A program made the position numbers and the translations under genes. The notes under the pieces are model-generated. The model did not search any database. It was given only the letters and a program-made list of their open reading frames with translations, and had not been told where the DNA came from. 64,000 nt of DNA from JBCCGI01 sp039029355. Its GTDB lineage: Bacteria > Planctomycetota > UBA1135 > GCA-002686595. The stretch covers positions 1-64,000 of the forward strand of contig JBCCGI010000005.1 in assembly GCA_039029355.1 (NCBI GenBank), written 5' to 3'. Positions within the stretch are counted from its first letter, which is position 1; each line of letters starts with the position of its first letter. This document shows positions 1 through 8,421 of the stretch, piece by piece.

Positions 1-192
1 GGGGGGGGGCGGCGGGGGGCGCTCTCCGTTGGGGCCCGACGAGCCCGTCGGGCCCTCGCCCGGCCCGGGCTCGCCCGCGGTCGCGCCGCCGTGGAGGGCC
101 TGGCGCAGCAGCACCAGGCCGGCAAGGAACACCGCGACCAGGATCAGTCGCGCGGCGGGGAAGGTCGCTTGTCGTCCTCGGCGAGAATCCAT
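1..192 (-). CDS. Partial N-terminus of a membrane-anchored protein (runs off the left end)
   Basis: The reading frame opens at an ATG at 192 and stays open to base 1, giving 64 codons. It overlaps the 3' end of the M28 peptidase gene by 49 nt in another frame. After about 16 polar residues there is a single hydrophobic segment (RLILVAVFLAGLVLLRQAL), then a Gly/Pro/Ser-rich stretch ending in a proline run. This looks like an N-terminal signal anchor followed by a low-complexity linker. The proline run comes from the poly-G at the window edge. The hydrophobic segment in this frame is the evidence that it is a gene. Function is unknown. Confidence 0.5.
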   Translation of the reverse strand, partial: MDSRRGRQATFPAARLILVAVFLAGLVLLRQALHGGATAGEPGPGEGPTGSSGPNGERPPPPPP

Positions 193-1727
193 GCGGTGTA
201 GTAGGCGAGCCGTGCGGTGCGGGTGATCTTCTCGACGTTGAGCTTGTCGATGGTGTCGCGCCAGGTGTGGTAGTCGCTGTTGTCCAGGATCGAGACGGCC
301 TCGAAGAAGAACAGCACCGGGACGCCGATCTCGTGGAACGAGTAGTGGTCGGAGCGCTGCCACAGCTCGTCGGCGCCCCTGGCGGCCTTGCCGAAGAGCG
401 GCTTGATCTTGAGCTTGCCCAGCTTCTTCGCGCGGGTCAGCACCTTGCCGAGGTCGGGGTTCTGCTTGGCGCCGAGCACCACGACCTCGCTCTCCTTGCC
501 GCGGCCGACCATGTCGAGGTTCAGCATCGCCACGATCTGCTTCTTCGGCACCGGCGGGTTGCCCGCCATGGCGCGGCTGCCGCGCAGGCCGTCCTCCTCG
601 CCGGAGAAGGCGCACAGCAGCACCGAGCGCTTCGGGCCGGCCTCGGCCAGCGCCTCGGCGATCTCGATCAACGCCGCGGTGCCCGAGCCGTTGTCGTCCG
701 CCCCGTAGCCGATCTGCCCGCGCACGTCGACGCCGACGTGGTCGTAGTGCGCGCCGACCACGACGTACTCGTCGGCCAGGTCGGGGTCCGAGCCGGGGAT
801 GCGCCCCACGATGTTGTCGATCGAGACCGAGCGCTTCTCGATCTCGCTCGCGACGTGCAGGTAGGCGTCGAGCTTCTTCGCCTTGGCCGGCTTGCCGGAC
901 TTGTCGAGCGCGGCGGCGAGCTTCAGCACGTCTTCGCCGAGGATGCGGTTCGCGACCTCGGGCGTGATCTCCAGCACCGGGCAGTCGAAGGACCGCGAGA
1001 TGCGTGGGTCGCGCTGCCCCGACGCCGGCATCCACGAGGCCCAGGTGTGGCGGAAGCCCATCCCCTCGCGCTCCATGCCGTCGGGCTGGTCCGCGGCCGG
1101 ACGCCGCACGATCAGCACGGCCTCGACGTCCTCGGCGATCAGGTTCTTCACCTTCACGTGGACGTCGGCCTCGGGGGTGACGATCTCGCCCTCGAACTTG
1201 CGCTTGTGGCGCGGCTCGCCGTCGAGCACGACCGCCACGGCGCCCTTGAGGCCGGCCTTCTTGAGCTCGTCGTACTTGTGCTTCTTCGAGCGGATGCCGA
1301 AGCCGACGAAGATCGCCGGCCCCTCGCCTTCGCCCTCGCACATCGGCACCGGGGTGAAGTCCTCGCCCAGCACGAAGCGCTGCTCCTCGCCGCCTTCGAG
1401 CTCGAGCCGCAGGCGGCAGCCGTCCTTCACCGGCACGGCCACGCGGTTGCTCCACGGCACGCGGAAGCCGCCGGCCCCGCCCATGCCCTCGACGCCTGCG
1501 GCGGCGAAGCGCTCGGCGATGTAGTCGCCGGCGCGCGTCAGTCCGGCGCTGGGCGAGTCGCGGCCTTCGAGCGGTGCCGAGGCGATGTTCAGGAGGTGCT
1601 GCTCGACGTCGTCATCGACGATGGTCGCGACGCCGGCGGCGTGGCCGCCGGCCGCGGGGCCCCCGACCGAGACGGGGCCGCCCCCGAAGATCGGGACGGC
1701 GAAGAGGAGCGCGAGGGCGGATCGCAT
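144..1727 (-). CDS. Secreted M28-family zinc aminopeptidase with PA domain
   Basis: A 527-residue exopeptidase predicted to be exported. The ATG at 1727 is chosen because it gives a short hydrophobic signal sequence (MRSALALLFAVPIFGGG); the reading frame is open further upstream. A PA (protease-associated) insert lies near residues 110-200. The M28 metal site follows from about residue 320: AHYDHVG (His), GADDNGSG (bridging Asp), SGEEDG (catalytic/metal Glu pair), LDMVG (Asp) and a C-terminal His in SDHYSFHE. All five ligands expected of M28 enzymes are therefore present. A CACAAT -10-like box lies only 7 nt upstream of the start (1735-1740). The gene follows the MBL hydrolase on the same strand after 89 nt. 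Substrate is unknown; likely role is periplasmic or extracellular peptide breakdown. Confidence 0.93.
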   Translation of the reverse strand: MRSALALLFAVPIFGGGPVSVGGPAAGGHAAGVATIVDDDVEQHLLNIASAPLEGRDSPSAGLTRAGDYIAERFAAAGVEGMGGAGGFRVPWSNRVAVPVKDGCRLRLELEGGEEQRFVLGEDFTPVPMCEGEGEGPAIFVGFGIRSKKHKYDELKKAGLKGAVAVVLDGEPRHKRKFEGEIVTPEADVHVKVKNLIAEDVEAVLIVRRPAADQPDGMEREGMGFRHTWASWMPASGQRDPRISRSFDCPVLEITPEVANRILGEDVLKLAAALDKSGKPAKAKKLDAYLHVASEIEKRSVSIDNIVGRIPGSDPDLADEYVVVGAHYDHVGVDVRGQIGYGADDNGSGTAALIEIAEALAEAGPKRSVLLCAFSGEEDGLRGSRAMAGNPPVPKKQIVAMLNLDMVGRGKESEVVVLGAKQNPDLGKVLTRAKKLGKLKIKPLFGKAARGADELWQRSDHYSFHEIGVPVLFFFEAVSILDNSDYHTWRDTIDKLNVEKITRTARLAYYTAWILAEDDKRPSPPRD

Positions 1728-1734
1728 CCGCTCG

Positions 1735-1762
1735 ATTGTGCCAACCGGCGCGCGCGATCCAA
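1735..1762 (-). promoter_or_regulatory. Candidate promoter of the M28 peptidase gene
   Basis: On the minus strand, TTGGAT (1762-1757) is followed after 16 nt by CACAAT (1740-1735). The start codon at 1727 follows 7 nt later, so the transcript would begin at or next to the ATG. The -10 matches the consensus at 4 of 6 positions. Weak on its own, but it fits the same pattern at other genes here. Confidence 0.3.
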
Positions 1763-1816
1763 CCGGCGAACGCTCCCGCGCCGCGCGCCCCGCGTAAAAC
1801 GGCCGAGGGCCGGCTC

Positions 1817-2578
1817 CTAGAGCTCGATCGCGTACCCGTCGTGGGCCAGCTCGATCGGCCCCGCGAAGGTGCGGGCGGCGACCTCGCGCGCGGCCGCGGG
1901 CTCCAGGCCGGGATAGAAGTGCGTAAGGAGCAGCCGCCGGGCCCCCGCCTCGCGCGCTAGCCGCGCCGCGCTCGACGGGGTCAGGTGGTGCGGCGCCTCC
2001 TCCTCGTCGGCGAAGGAGCACTCGGCCACGAACAGGTCGACCCCCTCCCCGAGGGCCGCCACGGCCGGGTTCTCGCCGGTATCGCCGGTGTAGAGCAGGC
2101 TCGCGCCGCCGGGGAGGTCGACGCGCCAGGCCACCGACTCGGGCGTGTGCAGCGTCGCCACCGGCGTGAAGCGCGCGCCGTCGGCGGTGAAGGCCTCGCC
2201 GGGCGCGACCTCGCGGGTCGACGCGTTCGGGTCGTCACCCCAGCGTCCCAGGGCCTGGGTTCCGCCGGCGACCAGCCGCAAGAGGCCGCGCGGGCCGATC
2301 CGCTCGAGCGCCGGCACGGGCGCGAAGGCCGGGTTGCGCCGCGCGAAGGCCAGCGCGTAGAGGTCGAGGCAGTGGTCGGTGTGGTAGTGGCTGAAGACGA
2401 CGCGGCGCACGTCGCCGAGCTCGATCCCCGCCGCTCCCAGGGCGCGCACCGAGCCGGGTCCGCAGTCGAGCAGCGTCACCGGGGCTTCCGCCGACGGCCG
2501 CAGCGCGTAGCCCGCGCAGCCGTAGCCCGCGCGCGGCAGGATCGAACCCGCTCCGAGGACGGTGAAGCGCGCGGACAT
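1817..2578 (-). CDS. MBL-fold metallo-hydrolase (RNase Z / arylsulfatase-like)
   Basis: A 253-residue metallo-beta-lactamase-fold protein. The metal-binding motif HxHxDH is seen as SHYHTDHCLD at about residue 64. The bridging Asp is in YTGDTGENP near residue 166, and the distal His is in LLTHFYPG near 222. The N-terminal pattern FTVLGAGS...GYGCAGYALR is typical of the RNase Z and related phosphodiesterase branch. It lacks the long exosite arm expected of true tRNA-processing RNase Z, so I do not assign rnz. It sits 15 nt after galE and 89 nt before the M28 gene, probably in one transcript with galE. Confidence 0.88.
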   Translation of the reverse strand: MSARFTVLGAGSILPRAGYGCAGYALRPSAEAPVTLLDCGPGSVRALGAAGIELGDVRRVVFSHYHTDHCLDLYALAFARRNPAFAPVPALERIGPRGLLRLVAGGTQALGRWGDDPNASTREVAPGEAFTADGARFTPVATLHTPESVAWRVDLPGGASLLYTGDTGENPAVAALGEGVDLFVAECSFADEEEAPHHLTPSSAARLAREAGARRLLLTHFYPGLEPAAAREVAARTFAGPIELAHDGYAIEL

Positions 2579-2593
2579 CTCGGCGCGCCGGCG

Positions 2594-3604
2594 CTAGTAG
2601 CCGGAGGGATGCGAGCTGTGGAAGCTCCAGGCGTCGCGCAGGATGTCCTCGATCGCCGGCCGCGCCGGGCGCCAGCCCAGGAGCTCGACCGCACGCGTGC
2701 CGCCGCTGATCAGCCGCGCCGGATCCCCGGGGCGGCGGTCGACGACGCGTGCGGGGATCGCGTGGCCGGTGACCTTGCGCGCGGCTTCGATCACCTCGCG
2801 CACGCTGAAGCCCGTGCCGGTGCCGAGGTTGCAGGCGAGCTGAGTCACTCCGCCCTGCAGCCGCGCCAGCGCCCGCAGGTGCGCGTCGCCCAGGTCCTCG
2901 ATGTGGATGTAGTCGCGGATGCAGGTGCCGTCCGGCGTATCGTAGTCGTCGCCGAAAATCAGGATCTCGTCGCGCTGGCCCAGGGCGACCTGGAGCACGA
3001 GCGGGATCAGGTGCGTCTCCGGATCGTGCACCTCGCCGATGTCGCCCTCCTGCGACGCGCCGGCCGCGTTGAAGTAGCGCAGCGCCGCGTACCGGATGCC
3101 GTAGGCGTGGGCGTAGTCCTGCATCATGTGCTCCATGTGCAGCTTGGTGCGCCCGTACGGGTTGATCGGGTTCTGCGGGTGGTCCTCGGCCATCGGCACC
3201 TGCACCGGCTCGCCGTAGGTGGCGCAGGTCGACGAGAACACGATGTCGCGGCACTTCGCCGCGCGCATGGCCTCGAGCAGGTTCCAGGTGTAGGAGACGT
3301 TCTCGCGGTAGTACTTCGAGGGCTCCTCGACCGACTCGCCCACGTAGCACTTGGCGGCGAAGTGCACCACGGCGGCCGGCTTGCGCTCGCGGAAGACGCG
3401 CGCGAGCCCGTCGCGGTCGCCGAGGTCGACCTCCTCGAGCGGCGCGGTGAGCGACGCGCGGTGGCCGGTCGACAGGTTGTCGAGCACCACGACCTCGACC
3501 CCCTTCTTCTGGAGCAGGCGCACGGTGTGGCTGCCGATGTAGCCGGCTCCGCCGGCGACGAGCACGGGACCCTGGGGGACGTCGGGGGAAGCCGTGGAGG
3601 TCAT
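2594..3604 (-). CDS. galE: UDP-glucose 4-epimerase
   Basis: A 336-residue SDR-family epimerase that interconverts UDP-glucose and UDP-galactose for polysaccharide synthesis. The Rossmann motif GGAGYIGSH is at about residues 17-25. The catalytic Ser/Thr segment FSSTCATYGEP and the Tyr-Lys pair in NPYGRTK are intact. A substrate-binding RYFNAAGA motif and the expected C-terminus follow. Length is usual for GalE. The ATG at 3604 leaves a 26-nt gap to aroA. A TATCCT -10-like box (3618-3613) ends 8 nt before the start, so a leaderless transcript is possible in addition to read-through from aroA. Confidence 0.95.
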   Translation of the reverse strand: MTSTASPDVPQGPVLVAGGAGYIGSHTVRLLQKKGVEVVVLDNLSTGHRASLTAPLEEVDLGDRDGLARVFRERKPAAVVHFAAKCYVGESVEEPSKYYRENVSYTWNLLEAMRAAKCRDIVFSSTCATYGEPVQVPMAEDHPQNPINPYGRTKLHMEHMMQDYAHAYGIRYAALRYFNAAGASQEGDIGEVHDPETHLIPLVLQVALGQRDEILIFGDDYDTPDGTCIRDYIHIEDLGDAHLRALARLQGGVTQLACNLGTGTGFSVREVIEAARKVTGHAIPARVVDRRPGDPARLISGGTRAVELLGWRPARPAIEDILRDAWSFHSSHPSGY

Positions 3605-3630
3605 GAGGAGCGAGGATACCGGCGCCGCGC

Positions 3631-4995
3631 TCAGACTCCAGGCGCCGTCGGCTCGACCACGCGGCAGCCCAGGCGCTTCATCTGCCCCCAGAAGTCGGGC
3701 CAGCTCTTGGCGACCGCCTCGGCGCCGCGCGAGATCACGCCCCCGCCGCGGGCCAGGCCCAGCAGCCCGTGCAGGAAGACCATGCGGTGGTCCTCGCGGG
3801 CGTCGAGCTCCACGGTCTCCGCCCCGCCGCCCGCGTAGGGGCCCGGGGCGAGGGTCAGCCAGGCCTCGCCCGGCTCCGCGTGGGTCTCGACCCGCAGCCC
3901 GACGGCCTCCAGCGCGCGGGCGATGCCGCGCAGGCGGTCGCTCTCCTTGCCGGGCAGCGTCTCCAGCCCGGTCAGCTTCGAGGCGGCGCCCTTGCGCAGG
4001 CACACCGCGGCGGCGACCGCGGCCAGCACCGGGGCGAGGTCGGGCTCGCCCGAGAGGTCGAGGGTCGCCCCCTGGGTCGGCGGGCCGCCGGCGGTCAGCC
4101 AGCCGGTCTCGGGCTGGTGCCACACCGGGCAGCCGAAGGCGCGTAGGTGCTCCACGATGCGCGCGTCGCCCTGCAGCGTCTCGGGGTCGAGCGGCGAGAG
4201 CAGCGCCGGCCGCCCCAGGATCGCGCCGGCGGCCAGCACGACCGCCGCCAGCGAGGCGTCGGGCTCGCACGACACGGTGCGGCCGCCCGAGGCGGCGCCC
4301 GCCATGCGCAGGATCTCGCGCTCGCCGCGGCGCTCGGACTGCGTGCGCCAGCCGAAGGTCGCCAGCATGCGGCGCGTCATCTCGAGGTACGGGCGGCTCG
4401 GGATGGCGCCGTTCACGATCACGCGCCGGTCGCCCTCGCCCTGGGCGAGCGCCAGGAGGAGCGCGCTGACCTCCTGGGACGACAGCGGGTCGGTGATCTC
4501 GAACCGCAGCACGCCGGGCACGCCGCGGATCGCGGCAGGCCAGGCGTCCCCGGCTTCCAGGTGGCGCACCCCGACACCCGCGTCGCGCAGGGCCTGGAAC
4601 AGGGGGCCGCTGCGGCGGCGGTGGAGCGTCCCGCTGCCGGCGACCACGCGCTCGTCGCCCTCCTCGGCGCCGAGCAGTCCGGTCACGAGCCGCGCGAGGG
4701 TGCCCGACTCCCCCACCTGGACCTCGGCCGCCGCCGGCCGCCGGCGGGGAGCGACCTCGGCCTCCCATTCGGAAACGCTCACGTCCGAGCCCAACGCCCG
4801 CACCGCGCCCACGGCGTGCCCCACGTCCTGACCCGCCAGGCGCCCGAGGATGCGGACCGGCTCGGTCGCGTCGTGGGCCGCGAGCAGCGCGCGGATCACC
4901 ATCGACTTGGAGGCGGGGAGCTCGACCGGCGCGCGGCACACCGGTTCGTCGTGCGGAGGCGGGGCGAGCCCGCGCAGGGCCGGGGTCGGGGACAT
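3631..4995 (-). CDS. aroA: 3-phosphoshikimate 1-carboxyvinyltransferase (EPSP synthase)
   Basis: A 454-residue enzyme of the shikimate pathway that joins phosphoenolpyruvate to shikimate-3-phosphate. Family motifs are LPASKSMVIRALL near the N-terminus (substrate-binding Lys and Ser), GESGTLARL (the NSGT-type loop), LPGKESDRL and DHRMVF near the C-terminus. The ATG at 4995 is chosen because homology starts directly after it and a TACAAT -10 box lies 9 nt upstream. The frame is open further upstream with alternative ATGs (for example 5031) that would overlap the purC promoter. It is divergent from purC and heads the aroA-galE-MBL run. Confidence 0.94.
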   Translation of the reverse strand: MSPTPALRGLAPPPHDEPVCRAPVELPASKSMVIRALLAAHDATEPVRILGRLAGQDVGHAVGAVRALGSDVSVSEWEAEVAPRRRPAAAEVQVGESGTLARLVTGLLGAEEGDERVVAGSGTLHRRRSGPLFQALRDAGVGVRHLEAGDAWPAAIRGVPGVLRFEITDPLSSQEVSALLLALAQGEGDRRVIVNGAIPSRPYLEMTRRMLATFGWRTQSERRGEREILRMAGAASGGRTVSCEPDASLAAVVLAAGAILGRPALLSPLDPETLQGDARIVEHLRAFGCPVWHQPETGWLTAGGPPTQGATLDLSGEPDLAPVLAAVAAAVCLRKGAASKLTGLETLPGKESDRLRGIARALEAVGLRVETHAEPGEAWLTLAPGPYAGGGAETVELDAREDHRMVFLHGLLGLARGGGVISRGAEAVAKSWPDFWGQMKRLGCRVVEPTAPGV

Positions 4996-5004
4996 CACGG
5001 CGAG

Positions 5005-5034
5005 ATTGTAGGGCTCGCGGGCGGCTGTCATACT
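5005..5034. promoter_or_regulatory. Overlapping divergent promoters of aroA and purC
   Basis: On the minus strand TACAAT (5010-5005) is a near-consensus -10 whose transcript would start almost at the aroA ATG (4995). On the plus strand the same bases supply a -35-like TTGTAG (5006-5011), followed after exactly 17 nt by CATACT (5029-5034), a -10 for purC. The two promoters share DNA, so polymerase binding would be mutually exclusive. Assignment is by pattern only. Confidence 0.4.
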
Positions 5035-5074
5035 CCGCTCTTCGGTCCCCAAGCCCCCCTTCGTGAGCCCCTTT

Positions 5075-6310
5075 ATGGATGCCGTCTTCTCGGGCCGGCG
5101 CGAGTCCTTCGGCCCCATCCGGCTGCTGGGCAGCGGCAAGGTCCGCGATATCTACGAGGTGAACGACGAGCACCTGCTCTTCGTGACCTCGGACCGCGTC
5201 AGCGCCTTCGACGTCATCATGCCCCGCGGCATCCCCCACAAGGGGCGCGTCCTGACGGCCATCGCCGCGCACTGGTTCCGGCGTACCGAGGACCTGATCG
5301 CCAACCACCTGGTCTCGGCCGACGTGGCCGACGTTCCCGGGCTCCCCGCCGAGCACCACGACGAGCTGCGCGGCCGCATCATGCTGGTGCGCCGCTGCGA
5401 GCCGACCCCGGTCGAGTGGGTCGTGCGCGGCTACCTGTGCGGGTCGGGCTGGAAGGAGTACCGGCGCGACGGCTCGGTCTGCGGCGTCGCGCTGCCCGCC
5501 GGGCTGGAGTTCTGCGGCCGACTCGAGCAGCCGATCTTCACGCCCACCACCAAGGACGACACGCACGACGTGCCCATCACGGCCGCGGAGGCCCGCGCAA
5601 AGGTCGGCGCCGAGGTCTACGAGCAGGCCCACGCGGCCTCCTTTGCGCTCTTCGAGCGCGGCACGCGCGAGCTGGCCGAGCTGGGCATCCTGCTGGCCGA
5701 CACCAAGTTCGAGTTCGGCCTCCGCGGCGGCGAGCTGGTCCTGATCGACGAGGCGCTGACGCCGGACAGCTCGCGCTTCTGGCCGGCGTCGGAGTACGCC
5801 ACCGGCAAGAACCAGCCGAGCTTCGACAAGCAGATCCTGCGCGACTGGCTCGAGACGCTCGACTGGGACAAGAACCCGCCCGGGCCCGAGCTGCCCGACG
5901 AGATCGTCGCGCGCGTCTCCAGCCGCTATCTGGAGATCTGCGAGAAGATCACCGGTGGCGCGCCCGCCGGGGCGCCCGCCTCGCGCTCCGGTCAAAAAAT
6001 CCGAACCGGCCGGGTCCTAGCGGCGCCGCGACTTGGCGAAGATCGTGCGTCCGCCCGCTTCGCCAGCGCGGGCCCACGACGAACGGAAGGGAGCGCTCTC
6101 GATGCATCGGTTGGTCCTCGTACTCGCCCTGGCCTTCGGCCTTGGCGCCGTCCCCGCGGGGCAGGAGGAAGGCGAGCGCCTCGCCGTCCGCGACGAGCTC
6201 GCCGACGGTGGCTGGATCGAGCGCGAGGTGCTCCCCGGCGACGAGGACGGCCCGACCGCCGGCGCCTACACGCGCTTCGACGCCGCCGGCGAGCGGCGCA
6301 TCGACGGTGA
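5075..6310 (+). CDS. purC: SAICAR synthetase, C-terminus probably frameshifted
   Basis: Phosphoribosylaminoimidazole-succinocarboxamide synthase, step 7 of purine synthesis. Signatures are GSGKVRDIYE at the N-terminus, TSDRVSAFD, the LADTKFEFGL segment, and IDEALTPDSSRFW. Recognisable PurC sequence ends near 5960. The frame as written then runs on, Arg-rich and without family character, to a stop at 6308-6310, overlapping the next gene by 209 nt. A run of six A's lies at 5994-5999. Removing one A would bring the TAG at 6018-6020 into frame and give a normal 314-residue protein. I infer a one-base indel (sequencing, assembly or real). GTG at 5063 is an alternative start. Confidence 0.9.
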   Translation: MDAVFSGRRESFGPIRLLGSGKVRDIYEVNDEHLLFVTSDRVSAFDVIMPRGIPHKGRVLTAIAAHWFRRTEDLIANHLVSADVADVPGLPAEHHDELRGRIMLVRRCEPTPVEWVVRGYLCGSGWKEYRRDGSVCGVALPAGLEFCGRLEQPIFTPTTKDDTHDVPITAAEARAKVGAEVYEQAHAASFALFERGTRELAELGILLADTKFEFGLRGGELVLIDEALTPDSSRFWPASEYATGKNQPSFDKQILRDWLETLDWDKNPPGPELPDEIVARVSSRYLEICEKITGGAPAGAPASRSGQKIRTGRVLAAPRLGEDRASARFASAGPRRTEGSALDASVGPRTRPGLRPWRRPRGAGGRRAPRRPRRARRRWLDRARGAPRRRGRPDRRRLHALRRRRRAAHRR

Positions 6311-8387
6311 GCTGAGGGGCGGCCGGCCCGAGGGCCGCTGGCGCTTCTGGGACGACGCCGGCACGCTGCGCATCCAGGGCAAGTACCGCGAGGGCGAGCG
6401 CACGGGCGAGTGGAGCTTCTTCGACGCCGATGGCGAGCCGCGCGCCAGGGGCAAGTTCCGCGACGGCAAGCCGCGCGGTCGCTGGGTCTTCAGCCACCCG
6501 GCCGGCGACGAGCTGACCGTCGAGCTGGAGCACGTCGAGCGCTCCAACGTGCACGGCCGGCGCGTCTACGAGGGCCTCGTCGCCGACGGTGCCCCGCACG
6601 GCCCGTGGCGCTTCTACTGGCCGAACGGTCGCCTGCAGCTCGCGGCGTCCTTCGACCGCGGCGCGCGCACCGGCAAGTGGCGCTTCTTCCACGCCGACGG
6701 CAGCGCGGACCCGACGAGCGGCTTCTTCGACCTCGACCACGGCGCGCCGGACCCGTTCGTCGGGCTCTTCACCGATCCGCCCCCGGCCGCGGAGTGGGGC
6801 GGTCCCGAGCTCGACGTCGCGCCCTGGACCATCCGCGGCCCCGCGCGGCGTGAGGGCCTGCCCGGCGTCGAGGTCGGCCTGAGCTCCCGCCCGGCGGTGG
6901 AGCTCGCGGGGCGCCTGCGCAGCGCGACCGACTCCGAGCGGCCGGACCTGCTCTCCGAGCTCGTAGCGCTCGACCGCGCGGCGGTTCCGGCGGCGATCCA
7001 GGGCCTGCTCGCGCTCGACCTCTCGACCGAGGCGGGTGCCTCGCTCGGCGGCCTGCTCGCGCGCCGCGTGCTGACGCCCATCACCGGTCAGGACTACGGC
7101 TGGGAGCAGGGCGTGGGACCCGAGGCCCGGTCCACCAACCGCCTGGCCTCGCTGCGCTGGCTCGCGTTCGACGCGCTCACGCGGGACTCCGAGGGCTACT
7201 GGCGCCTCGAACGGAAGTTCGCCCGCGCCGCCTCCGCGGACGGCCCCGACTTCGTGCCGCTGTTCCTCGACCGCGAGTGGCTCGTCGCGCGCGAGGAGGC
7301 GCTCGAGCGCTCCGCCCCGCCGCGCCTCGCCCCGCGCTTCGCGGCGCGCCGCGACCTGCGCAAGCTGGGCGGCAAGGGGACCGCGGAGGCGGTCCAGCGC
7401 GGACTCGGCTGGCTGAGCGCGCACCAGTCCCCCGACGGAGCCTGGCGCGACGAGCAGTTCGCGGACACGCTGCACGAGGTGGGGCTCACCGGGCTCGCGC
7501 TTCTGGCCTTCCTGGCCGACGGCCACACGCCTACGCGCGGCGAGCACCGCGAGACCGTCGCGCGCGGGCTCGCGTGGCTCGTGGGCCGGCAGCATCCCGA
7601 GCGCGGCTTTGAGGGCCCGAAGCGCCTCTACAACTTCATCTACGACCACACGATCGCCACGGTCGCCGTGGCCGAGGCAAGCGCGGTGTGCGACAGCCCG
7701 CGGCTCCGCGCGAGCCTGCGCGACGCCGTGCGCTTGGTCGAGCGTGCGCGCAACCCGTACGGCGGCTGGCGCTACAACGTTCCGCCGGTCGGCGACAACG
7801 ACACGTCGGTGACGGCGTGGGCACTCCAGGCGCTCGTCGCGGCCCGCGACGCGGGCGCGCGGGTCGACCGCGAGGCCTTCGTCGGCGGGCTCAATTGGAT
7901 CGGCGAGGTCACCGATCCTTCGAACGGACGCGTGGGGTACGACTCGTTCGGCTCGCCCTCCTCGCGCCTGCCGGACAACAGCCACTTCCCGCGCGAGAAG
8001 GGCGAGGCGATGACCGCGGCGGGGCTCTTCTGCCGCCTGACGCTCGGGCAGACCCCCGAGACCGACCCGATCGTCACGCGCCACGCCGAGCTCCTGCTCC
8101 GCCAGCTCCCGCGCTGGGACAAGGACGAGCTGAGCTGCGACATGTACTACTGGTACTTCGGCACGCTCGCCATGCACCAGATGGGCGACGACTTCTGGGA
8201 GGCCTGGAACGAGCGCATGCGGCCGCTCGCGCTCTCGAAGCAGCGCGACGAGGGGAAGGAGGCCGGCTCCTGGGATCCGGTTGGGCCCTGGGGCTCGGCC
8301 GTGGGCGGCCGGGTGTACTCGACCGCGCTGATGACGCTGATCCTCGAGGTCTACTACCGCTACGAACGGGTCCTGGAGCGGCGGTAG
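6102..8387 (+). CDS. Secreted fusion of MORN-like repeats and a terpenoid-cyclase-like alpha/alpha toroid
   Basis: A 761-residue exported protein. The ATG at 6102 has a good ribosome site (AAGGGAG about 9 nt upstream) and opens a signal peptide (MHRLVLVLALAFGLGAVPAG). Residues about 50-220 hold at least five MORN-type repeats of the G.W.F(F/W)...G form. A helical middle section follows. From about residue 420 to the end comes a prenyltransferase/squalene-oxidase-like repeat domain with GLGWL, GLAWL, YGGWRYN and TAWALQAL motifs and QxxxGxW-like turns. No cyclase DxDD active site was found, so it is probably a binding or structural toroid of the kind common in Planctomycetes rather than a cyclase. 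Role unknown. Confidence 0.85.
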   Translation: MHRLVLVLALAFGLGAVPAGQEEGERLAVRDELADGGWIEREVLPGDEDGPTAGAYTRFDAAGERRIDGELRGGRPEGRWRFWDDAGTLRIQGKYREGERTGEWSFFDADGEPRARGKFRDGKPRGRWVFSHPAGDELTVELEHVERSNVHGRRVYEGLVADGAPHGPWRFYWPNGRLQLAASFDRGARTGKWRFFHADGSADPTSGFFDLDHGAPDPFVGLFTDPPPAAEWGGPELDVAPWTIRGPARREGLPGVEVGLSSRPAVELAGRLRSATDSERPDLLSELVALDRAAVPAAIQGLLALDLSTEAGASLGGLLARRVLTPITGQDYGWEQGVGPEARSTNRLASLRWLAFDALTRDSEGYWRLERKFARAASADGPDFVPLFLDREWLVAREEALERSAPPRLAPRFAARRDLRKLGGKGTAEAVQRGLGWLSAHQSPDGAWRDEQFADTLHEVGLTGLALLAFLADGHTPTRGEHRETVARGLAWLVGRQHPERGFEGPKRLYNFIYDHTIATVAVAEASAVCDSPRLRASLRDAVRLVERARNPYGGWRYNVPPVGDNDTSVTAWALQALVAARDAGARVDREAFVGGLNWIGEVTDPSNGRVGYDSFGSPSSRLPDNSHFPREKGEAMTAAGLFCRLTLGQTPETDPIVTRHAELLLRQLPRWDKDELSCDMYYWYFGTLAMHQMGDDFWEAWNERMRPLALSKQRDEGKEAGSWDPVGPWGSAVGGRVYSTALMTLILEVYYRYERVLERR

Positions 8388-8408
8388 CCTCCCGGCGCGC
8401 CTCCCCGC

Positions 8409-8414
8409 TAGACT
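8409..8414 (+). promoter_or_regulatory. -10-like box directly before mtnA
   Basis: TAGACT ends 7 nt before the mtnA ATG at 8422, the spacing expected for a leaderless transcript. No clear -35 was found, because the upstream bases belong to the end of the preceding gene. Confidence 0.3.
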
Positions 8415-8421
8415 CAGGTGC

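Noticed and set aside
1..20. Poly-G/GC tract at the left edge as a regulatory element
   Set aside because: It encodes the proline run of the partial minus-strand gene and may also be affected by the contig or window edge.
267..4146. Long plus-strand reading frames over the M28, MBL, galE and aroA genes
   Set aside because: They are antisense to well-supported enzymes, are rich in Arg, Ala and Gly with no domain, and arise from high GC at third positions.
2594..5995. One minus-strand frame of 1133 codons joining galE to sequence over aroA and purC
   Set aside because: Only its end is GalE; the rest is out-of-frame noise over aroA and purC. The true start is ATG 3604.
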